Shown here in pieces: positions 56,840 through 64,000 of a stretch of 64,000 nucleotides of DNA. The number at the start of each line of letters is the position of its first letter. Within the stretch, counting starts at the first letter, position 1. The stretch comes from Takakia lepidozioides (Eukaryota; Streptophyta; Takakiopsida; Takakiales; Takakiaceae), in contig CM060732.1 of the NCBI GenBank assembly GCA_030704615.1, positions 48,651,053 to 48,715,052 of the forward strand. Direction: 5' to 3'. The position numbers and the translations under genes are program-made. The notes beneath the pieces were generated by a model. The model made no database searches. It was not told where the DNA came from and saw only the letters and a program-made list of their open reading frames with translations.

Positions 56840-57750
56840 GTCTGGTCTGTGGTTGCCCTTTTGACGTTGGACGGCTATGCTCTCTGTTGCGGCACTGGTG
56901 GACTGCTTGAGGACTAGATGCGGTCTTGAAGGCCAATTTTGAAGCTCGTGGAGAGCGGTTGAGGAGTATCTTCATGATATTTCCATGGTCATGCAAGGGA
57001 GGGAAGAAAGCGTAAAAAGATTGTTGGGTATGATGGCATGCCGGGGTTAGGCATTGTCTTTAGCTTCTCTTCCTCGTAGTTTTCCACCTCTCTTAGGCCA
57101 AGACCTTTCCTCCGTGGTGGAGGCAAAAGTCATCCGGGTTTGGGCTGGGGTGTCCTTGCGGGAGCAAAACCGTGGAGATGTTTTGGTGTGGGGGAGTTGT
57201 CGTTCTTTCTCTTGTGTTTGGATCCCTCCCTACCTTCATGCTTGACTGTGCGTCATGTTAGTTCGTGTGGGCGCTTGTTTTTATAGTTGATTGTCCGGAT
57301 TTGATCCCCGGCCAGTCTAGAGCATGTTGTCGATGAGAGGCTGGTTGTTGGCCAGTCAAACCATCATTGTTTTTCCTTCTGTGGTGAGGTTTTGGAGGTG
57401 ATGACCAGCCAACCATAGTAGGAGTGCTTGCGGTGGATGCAGGTGCATGGTAGGCTATGTTAGGAACCTAGTAGTCCAAACCATAAGCCGCACCAGGTTT
57501 TTCTAACCCGGTTACCTTGTGGAGAGGGGGTTAGGGACATTTCATGACCGGTGAGTGACAGTTTGTCAACACGGAGGTGCCACAGTTTGCTGGGGACAGT
57601 GTCAGTTCGAGCACTAGCGATACTAGTGGGTACACGAACGAGGTGTGTGCGATTTAGGCCACCTCACCTCCTGTGTCTTCTACGGAAGTTCGATTCGGAT
57701 TGTGAATCAGGAGGACTCGCACCGTGGTTAAAGTTGTTTCCTTGTCATTG
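56840..57750. other. Intergenic, no gene supported
   Basis: No recognised gene. Word repeats around GGCCAGTC and GTTGTC are too short to call. Confidence 0.35.
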
Positions 57751-57759
57751 TTTGTGGGA

Positions 57760-59000
57760 TCAATGGAGGAGATGTATGGAGCTACCACAAGGGGCCACGA
57801 GGTACTCTGGGGCGGTGGGCATCATCGAGTTAGATGATTTTATCCAAGAGTTTGATAGTTGGTGTGATTTGCAGCAAATGCACAATCCACAACTATTTAC
57901 GCCTTTCATGGCATGGAAAGGGCTGTTTCACGCACCTTGAGGGGCCGCCTATGGATGATTACCATGAGTTCAGGCGGGGGCATGAGGTTGAGATCGAGGA
58001 GTGGAGGATGTACTGGTCCCCCCGACTATGTCTCCATCATTAGGGCACTAGAGCCACGAGAGTAGTGGCTACACTTGCCGCTGCAGAAACAAAAGGCAAA
58101 TCACGGCAGTGTTCAGCAAGCATCAGTTTACTAGTGGTACAGTCGCTACGACGTCCACCCAAGCCACTACCCGCACTACACTAGTACCCACCCGTGCCTG
58201 CCTCAACCCTGTTGTGGAGTTCTTCGAAGAGTTGAGAAGGAACTACCAAAGGGTGAGGACAGAGAAGTTGTGGAGCTTGCAAGAGTTCCAACGGAAGCCT
58301 ACTGAGAGCTTGAAGGAGGCTTTCACTCGCATGAGGTGCTTGATAAATGTCACCCAAGGGGTTACGGAAGCTGAGGCAGTCCAATTCTGGTATGGGATAT
58401 TGGACAAGGAGCTGAGGAGAAGGGTGCGGGATGCAACTCTCCTACAAGCGGCCCAACCCGCAAAATGTGTTTTTTGCTGGCAAGCGGATTAAGCTCAACA
58501 TGGTGGAGAAACGAGTGGTCATGGTGGGATTTGCTAAGGAGGACACCACGGGGTAGTGGTGCTCCTAGCCACCACTATCTCACGTGCTCAAGGCAACAAG
58601 GGGGTCTAGATGAACCTAGGGAAGGACAGAGAGGACTCAGATGGCAGGGTCTCTCCCTTCATCTGCAGGCCAACAACGGGCGGAGGTGGTGTGTTGGACA
58701 TGTGGAGGACCCCATGTCAACAGGATTGCCCAGAGGGAGGCAAGGGCCGGCATATGCACAGCCTGCACAATTGTCGTGTGGCATTGTGGCAAGCACGGGC
58801 ATGGACAGGCCCAGTGTTAGGTTTGCATCTGAGTTGCGCCCAGGCCGTTCCAAGGGAACAATGGTGGTCGGGGGCGAGGTGGGCAGCCCAGAGAGGACGA
58901 GGTGGCCAGGCACGGTGGCAGGCCAAGGGCAAGCTCAATCATGGCCAAGGACACGGAGGTCAGGGTTATTGAACCAAGGCATGGCACCGGGCTTCAGCAG
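57760..59000 (+). pseudogene. Ty3/gypsy gag relic (second family)
   Basis: Successive + frames give ELDDFIQEFDSWCDLQQMHN and FMAWKGLF, then after a shift LEGPPMDDYHEFRRGHEVEI, then in frame 58109-58492 FFEELRRNYQRVRTEKLWSL and ESLKEAFTRMRCLINVTQG, the retrotransposon gag core, and finally CWTCGGPHVNRIAQ (about 58690-58735) and HCGKHGHGQAQC (about 58785-58820), two zinc-knuckle remnants. Wording differs from the chromovirus gag, so this is a different gypsy family. No protease or RT follows before 60000. Confidence 0.7.
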
Positions 59001-60149
59001 CTAGAGCAGAGGCTCGCTGCCATGGCTACAAGCTCAGGTGGTACCGGCTCCAAGGCCGGATGGTCCACCTACTGCTCCTGAGGGAGGAGATATGGGAGGC
59101 ATGGGATTCATGTGTGGAGCAGCACTACCACTAGTGCATGGTAGTCCTGCTGCAAGCCATGACTCGAGGAGCAGCACGAGTTCCTGAGCCACGAGGTGCA
59201 GAGGTGAGTTGGATCCACAGCGTGGGGAGGCAAGCCGTCAGGCTGGCTTCCAGTCATTCACCATTGGCGGAGATAGTGTCGATGTCATCCATGGCACCTA
59301 GTTCTCACCCGACTATTACCGAGGCGGAGGTTACTATGTCATTGGGGAGAGCTACACAGGCAGCATCACTACCTAGTGTTTCCAATGCTACGGCAGCTAG
59401 TGTGCTGCTGGGAGCGGCCACGTCTGTGTGCCAGGCTCCATTAATCTCGGCTACCATGATTGCGACGCCGGGGTAAGGTTGTTGTTCTTTCACTGGGCAC
59501 ATTAGCACTTATATACAAGACATTGGCCATGGATACTAAAGCCCCCTGGAGCTAGAGAGTTAACACATGCTAGAAGCCACAATGTTGATTCCAGATTCCA
59601 GCGCTGCTGCAAATTGAGCCCTGATTGAGCCCTGATATGAAACTGACACCAATGCAAGTGGAAGTGGGAGAGGAAGACTTTTGTTGGCCCTGCCTTCTCT
59701 TGACATCAGGAACTGAAGAAGAAGGAACAGGAGCTGAAAGCCAAGGAGAATGCCTTACAAAAGAAGGACCGGTTTAGAGTTTGTGCTTCTCTGTCTGCAT
59801 ATGTTAAAGACAAGATTACCCAAAAGTCAGTATGATCTTGGGGCAGTAAATCTCCCAAATTTGATTGGCCCCAATGATGTGCTCCCAGTACTTTTCTGAA
59901 CCCTTTTAGGTATGGGTTTTTCCTGAAAATCAATATCAAGCATTCAAAGGGACAAAACCTGATGGGTCCATGAAAGATTAAGTGTCCTGCAATTTGTCTA
60001 CTTGAAGTGTCTGGAAAGCCCTAACTAATTACTTGTGCCAAGAACTGTGCACTAACTCTGTGAGCCCTCATAACGAAACAAAGCACCCCTCTACATTCAA
60101 CCAAAAGGAAAAACCACCACCAAAGAATCAATGAAACAAACATATCATT
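59000..60149. other. Intergenic, no gene supported
   Basis: The frame 59138-59476 continues the low-complexity Ala/Ser-rich composition downstream of gag but shows no protease motif. The rest is unremarkable. Confidence 0.35.
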
Positions 60150-60800
60150 CACTACAACAAATGAGCGTTTTTATGACTTCCATACGACTATTTTTCAGTC
60201 TATATGCGTTCACTGACTACATCACTCTGTAGTGAAAAAAACCTGTCTAGCGACTAGTCTTTAGGACTGCGTTTTTGCAAGTCAAATCCATGACTGCTTG
60301 CGTGGCACCTGGAGTCTTGCTGCAGGAGGGTTGCAGTCACAACTATATGACTAATTATGACTACAATTGTCTGTTGAGTGCTGCCTACATGGAGAGGCTT
60401 CACAGCGGGACACGTGCGCCACTGCCCAAGCGACATCATGCATTCGTCAGGGGATCATATGACTATATGTCTGCAAAGTGATGCCTACATGGAGAGGCGA
60501 CGGATGGACACGTGCGCCACTGCGAATTTGACATGTCACGACGACTTTTTTCCATGATCATATGACTACATGTCTGCACAGTGATGCCTACATGGAGAGG
60601 CGCTAGCGAGACACGTATGCTATGGCAGATTTCACACGTGGTGACTACATGACTCGCTCATATGACTACAGGGATGTCTACATGGAGAGATAGTAGCGGG
60701 ACACCTGTTGCACTTGAGATGTGACATTGGGCACACAGACAAAATATATGACTAGCATATATGACTACGAATCTTTACACGTGGTGAAATATGGATAAAG
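60150..60800 (+). mobile_element. CACTA-like transposon terminus
   Basis: At 60150 the sequence CACTACAACAAATGAGCG matches the usual start of CACTA (En/Spm) terminal inverted repeats (CACTACAAnAAA). It is followed by a subterminal region with many copies of ATATGACTA, as CACTA elements have. The matching opposite terminus (ending TTGTAGTG) was not found in the window, nor a transposase of this type, so only one end is supported. Confidence 0.55.
60335..60775 (+). repeat. Four-unit tandem repeat of about 100 bp, subterminal
   Basis: The anchor CCTACATGGAGAGG occurs at 60384, 60484 and 60587, and as TCTACATGGAGAG near 60677, with CATATGACTA about 25-30 bp before it in units 2-4 and GGGACACGTGCGCCACTG-like sequence after it in units 1-3. 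Spacing is 100, 103 and 90 bp. Confidence 0.8.
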
Positions 60801-61460
60801 ATGTCGTGTCATATACTGCCACGTGTTCTGGTTTGAGCAAGAGTGATGCCACGTGTCATCAAGATTGTTTTCCGAAATAGTTTATATTTTTAATGTTCAT
60901 ATTTTAATTTTTAGTTTTCATTAATATTTAAGAACAGGGAGATTGCAGCCTGGAATTTTTTTTAATGGTATTATTTTAATATTATTATTTAAATGAAAGT
61001 GAATTAATGATTTAAAATCTTCATTTCATGGTGAAATTCCAACATGAAAACAGAATGGATCCCTCCTGCATACTATCAACGAGGTTTGCTATTTCATGAG
61101 CATGAGCGGCATGAGCGGAGTAGTAAGACAATCGGTTTTCATGAGCAGAAGTACAAATTTCGAAAATAAAAAACAATAAAAAACAATAATTTAATGCAAT
61201 GTGTCAGGAAAACAAATATATTATTCGGGCCCTTGAAGGGAAAATTGCAGTTTTGACAGTTGTGCTCATGATATTTCGTCTTCCTCTCATGTGCCAATTC
61301 CCAGCGACATGTACAACTATGGCGCCGAATTTCGCGGTAACAGGGTCCGTAACCTGAAAACGGCGACGTATTTCGCGGTATAGGTCTCTCTGGCGAAAAA
61401 TGGTGCCGAATTCCGCGGCTATAGGTCCCCCCATGACAGGTAATTTGGGCGCCATTTTTC
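60800..61460. other. AT-rich spacer; short GCCGAATTTCGCGGTA-type repeats at 61323-61432
   Basis: 60880-61010 is very AT-rich. At 61323-61432 a GCG-CCGAATTTCGCGGTA-like word recurs three times about 50 bp apart. No gene seen. Confidence 0.45.
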
Positions 61461-61462
61461 CA

Positions 61463-61676
61463 ATGCATGTTGGGACTTAGGCCAGTTTTTCGGCCCAAAA
61501 TAGGGAAATTCCGGCGCCATTTTTCCAACACGGTACCAGTGCATGTTGGGACTTAGCCAGTTTTTCGGCCCAAAAAGAGAATTCGACGCCATTTTCCCAG
61601 ACACAGGTACCAGTGCATGTTGGGACTTTAGCCAGTTTTCGGCCCCCAAAAGAGAAATTCGGCACCATTTTTCCAG
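61463..61676. repeat. Three-unit tandem repeat of about 75 bp
   Basis: GCATGTTGGGACTTAG begins units at about 61465, 61541 and 61614. Each unit goes on with CCAGTTTTTCGGCCCAAAA, an AGAGAAATTCG purine part and CGCCATTTTTCCA. Units are well preserved. Confidence 0.85.
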
Positions 61677-61767
61677 AAATGGCCCCACAACTGCTTCTGT
61701 TGGATCTCAGTTTGAATGGAATATTGCCTCATTCCAAGAGTTTTGGGGTGCATTTCATTACACTGCC

Positions 61768-61784
61768 AAAAAAAAAAAAAAAAA
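61768..61784 (+). repeat. Poly(A) run of 17
   Basis: A pure A tract beside the MULE gene's 3' side; possible retroposon tail or slippage. Confidence 0.8.
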
Positions 61785-61894
61785 TCTAATAACACAGCAA
61801 AATGCAATTGAAAATATCCATATGGAGGATTCCCCTTTGCCCCATCAATGATTTCTGGAATCCCTAAGGAGGAGTTTGTGCAGCTCGTTCACGC

Positions 61895-62155
61895 TCAATG
61901 CCGTGCATGAATAAAGTCATCAATAGTCACGTTCATCCTCAACCTCTTCAGGTAAATGTAATACAGATGCTTGCACGGATAATACTTTGAACCCTTCTTT
62001 GCTTCCATCAACGAGAAGTCCGTACAATTGCAAGTCGGCTCCACTCCAATCGTATTGTGTATACATCGTTGCGTACAGCCGAGCCGGCCGTTGCCATCCG
62101 ATACACACTCCCAAGGCCGGGTGGGGGTACGTCCACGGAGCTCTGAATAGTGCAA
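61895..62155 (-). CDS. SWIM zinc finger end of the MULE protein
   Basis: The minus-strand frame ends PTCNCTDFSLMEAKKGSKYY then PCKHLYYIYLKRLRMN and stops at 61895. CxC followed by CxH (CNC...PCKH) is the SWIM signature, found downstream of the catalytic domain in MULE and FAR1-type proteins. The part before it, RPWECVSDGNGRLGC, fits the preceding strand region. Confidence 0.65.
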   Translation of the reverse strand: MHYSELRGRTPTRPWECVSDGNGRLGCTQRCIHNTIGVEPTCNCTDFSLMEAKKGSKYYPCKHLYYIYLKRLRMNVTIDDFIHARH

Positions 62156-63113
62156 GCCATCCCAAGAGCATTGGCAATCCGAGTCTCATTCAACTTGTTG
62201 GGAGGGTGTCGTCTCTTCCACTCTTCCGAATCGCATTGTGGGATGTGCAGAATTGTCCAATCCGTCTCTACTGGACCGAGCAGTCTGCAATGGCTGGGTC
62301 TGAGGAACCGGAAAATGCGTGGGCCGGGATGTCTGTGCGTTGCACCATTCGAAATCCTGCTGCACATAGAGCATCCGCCTCATTCTGAGAGAGGCTGCAA
62401 ACCCAGTGCAACATGCCAGACGCCTGGAGGCTCCGGCATTCCCTTAATCCGTACTTGGGCTTGCAAATACACAGGTCATTATGTCATGCCTACAGAACCA
62501 AAATGTGTCTGCGTTGTGGGCGTGAGCAAATGTGGGAGTCAAAAATCTGCTGCTGAAACAAGGTGCAGGTACAGCACCGTGTGGGTTCCTCCGAATCATC
62601 TCACCACAGCGTTCGTATCCACCCGGATGGCGCAGCACTTCCCTCGAAATGCCGGCAATGTCCTCGCAATTCTCCACTGTGACTGCCGACACTCTTGTCT
62701 CCACAATGGGAATGTTGTACTGCTTTACTACAGATGGCTCGTTATGTTGCGGGGCACGCGCCCGTGCTCAAAGAGATGGCGATCTTGAACGTGCAGGACT
62801 TGCGGTGCTCGACGAGACCTCCTCGGGCACATCACGGACCACGAGGGAGCGTGCGAATATTCTTGTCAGCTCGCCATGAATCCTCTTCTCCGCCAGGTGC
62901 CTCGTCAAGTCTTCGTCTCACTGGACGGGTATGAACATCTCCTTCCAAATGTTGGCCTCTTCGCAGCAATGGAGTGTCCCGAAGCCCTCTCGCAAGGCCG
63001 CCGCCCCACTTCCGAGGATTCTTTTGATCTAGAGGCAGTCCGCATCAGCATTTCCTGCCTGTCCGGCCCCAAGCCCCACTGTTTCCCTTCAAGAACTCGT
63101 TGTACCTGCATTG

Positions 63114-64000
63114 CTACATAATTGACCTCACAATGTCCTCCGTTGTGGCAGTGAGGATGTCCACCAGATGCGCCGCAGAGGAGGCACGCCAGGAAGAGTG
63201 CACTGATTCGGCCATGTTGTCGTGGGCATGTCGGTGTCGGAGTCGAGACACATTTCCTGCACAAGCACATGTTGAGGTTACAAGCAAGTTACAATATGGC
63301 CAAGAATAATATTCAACGGGACGCGAATTCGTGCAACTCACCTCCCGCATATAGTCGCCAAACTGGAGGAAACGATAATGCCACCATGCTAGCCAACTGA
63401 CCATTGCTCCCTCGTCTGATTTCCTTACAGCACCTGACGATGTCCACCAAGCCCGTATACATGCAAACTGTGTCTCTGCATCATCCAAGGTGGGAGCGCG
63501 CTTCCACGCAAGGCACATGGAACGGTGCTCCTCTCTGAAATCTGCCGCCACGAGCCTGGTTGTGTACTGCGAAAGGCTCTGCAGAAAATAGAACCCACGA
63601 GATCTTTCCTTGCCTTCCATGGGAACATTGGGGTCTTGCCCGTACACCCTTCGGATGGCAGCCCAATTTGCTTGTGCGTTGTCCGCCATGAAACCACGGA
63701 AATTGGGAGGGGGCAATCCCGCCTTGGCCATCTGTTCGTTTATTCCCTGCCAAAGAAGCATCTCCGATTGTGTGTCCTCTCCTTTCATCTCACAAATAGC
63801 AATTGTCATTAGCATCCTGCAGTGGGTGTCGTAGACATGTGCACCCATTGTCAACCACTGGTGATTTGTAATTCGTTTGATATGGTCGAACATGACCCAA
63901 CTGTTTGACAAGTCCCCACTCGTCATCCTGTCGACCAGTTCGACGCCGCTGCCAGGTCCACACGTGGACATTTTGAATACGAAACAACGATCTGCCTCAG
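63114..64000 (-). CDS. MULE transposase catalytic core, partial
   Basis: The open frame runs from the window edge to a stop at 63114 (285 residues from the first Met at 63971, with the frame still open upstream). It contains MGAHVYDTHCRMLMTIAICE, FRGFMADNAQANWAAIRRVY (second acidic residue of the DDE-type triad), AWWTSSGAVRKSDEGAMVSW and HDNMAESVHSSWRASS near the end. The Met is probably internal, since the window cuts the gene. A GTGAGT donor word at about 63343 and a TGTGCAG acceptor word near 63263 suggest an optional intron; reading through keeps the frame open. Confidence 0.7.
   Translation of the reverse strand, partial: EADRCFVFKMSTCGPGSGVELVDRMTSGDLSNSWVMFDHIKRITNHQWLTMGAHVYDTHCRMLMTIAICEMKGEDTQSEMLLWQGINEQMAKAGLPPPNFRGFMADNAQANWAAIRRVYGQDPNVPMEGKERSRGFYFLQSLSQYTTRLVAADFREEHRSMCLAWKRAPTLDDAETQFACIRAWWTSSGAVRKSDEGAMVSWLAWWHYRFLQFGDYMREVSCTNSRPVEYYSWPYCNLLVTSTCACAGNVSRLRHRHAHDNMAESVHSSWRASSAAHLVDILTATTEDIVRSIM

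Larger units (their letters stand above)
61895..64000 (-). mobile_element. MULE-type transposon gene with SWIM zinc finger, cut by the window edge
   Basis: The minus strand has a MULE transposase core at the right (63114-64000) and a SWIM zinc finger at the left (61895-62155), the domain order of Mutator-like transposases. The 950 bp between are in several broken frames, so there are introns or decay there. The 5' part lies beyond 64000. Terminal inverted repeats were not identified; the tandem repeats at 61463-61676 may belong to its 3' end. Confidence 0.65.

Noticed and set aside
56250-56996. 248-residue minus-strand open frame rich in His, Ser, Pro and Gln
   Set aside because: It is the translation of the GGCTGTGAC minisatellite; the plus strand and other frames are also open in parts and there are no gene signals.

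Overview
The window is nuclear DNA from a land plant. Genes carry GT-AG introns, there is a DYW-class pentatricopeptide repeat (PPR) protein whose repeat wording resembles that of ferns, lycophytes and mosses, and the Ty3 retrotransposons have a chromodomain and a fungal-like gag. A spore-bearing plant (fern or lycophyte most likely, bryophyte possible) is an inference; no sequence here names the species.

Three host genes can be supported. (1) A 36-exon ATP-dependent 5-oxoprolinase gene on the + strand (5977-22191, about 1286 residues). All 35 introns are GT-AG and reading phase is kept at every junction; the only lesion is a compensating +1/-1 indel pair in exon 33. (2) An intronless PPR-DYW gene on the + strand (37237-39411), probably for an organellar RNA editing factor. 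(3) A two-exon GT32-type alpha-1,4-glycosyltransferase on the + strand (47691-49709 and 50490-50660), whose last exon lies 780 bp beyond the end of the long open frame. These genes have unrelated roles (glutathione/pyroglutamate turnover, organelle RNA editing, Golgi glycosylation) and do not form a functional cluster.

Most of the rest is mobile DNA and its debris. At 1-4457 there is the right part of a minus-strand Ty3 chromovirus followed by a head-to-head 3' end and LTR of the same family. At 4880-5760 there are a LINE 3' end with poly(A) and an endonuclease-domain relic. Introns 4, 7 and 27 of the 5-oxoprolinase gene hold zinc-knuckle tails of one LINE family. At 22523-31986 two inverted, decayed copies of a gene with a restriction-endonuclease-like segment followed by a kinase-like domain face each other. 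One copy is split by a complete 6.1-kb chromovirus (25452-31557) and by a small SINE-like insert; the other holds a 91-bp insert with 11-bp flanking repeats. At 32000-33600 there are another LTR edge, an RRM relic and a PPR relic. A second PPR relic follows the intact PPR gene. A long inverted-repeat element lies at 44075-44949.

The right third has degenerate tandem arrays (55531-55831, 56262-56832, 60335-60775, 61463-61676), a decayed Ty3 gag (57760-59000), a CACTA-like terminus (60150) and a MULE-type transposase with a SWIM zinc finger that runs off the right edge (61895-64000). Long stretches at 33600-37000, 39830-44070, 45000-46900, 50660-54330 and 59000-60150 hold no gene I can support.
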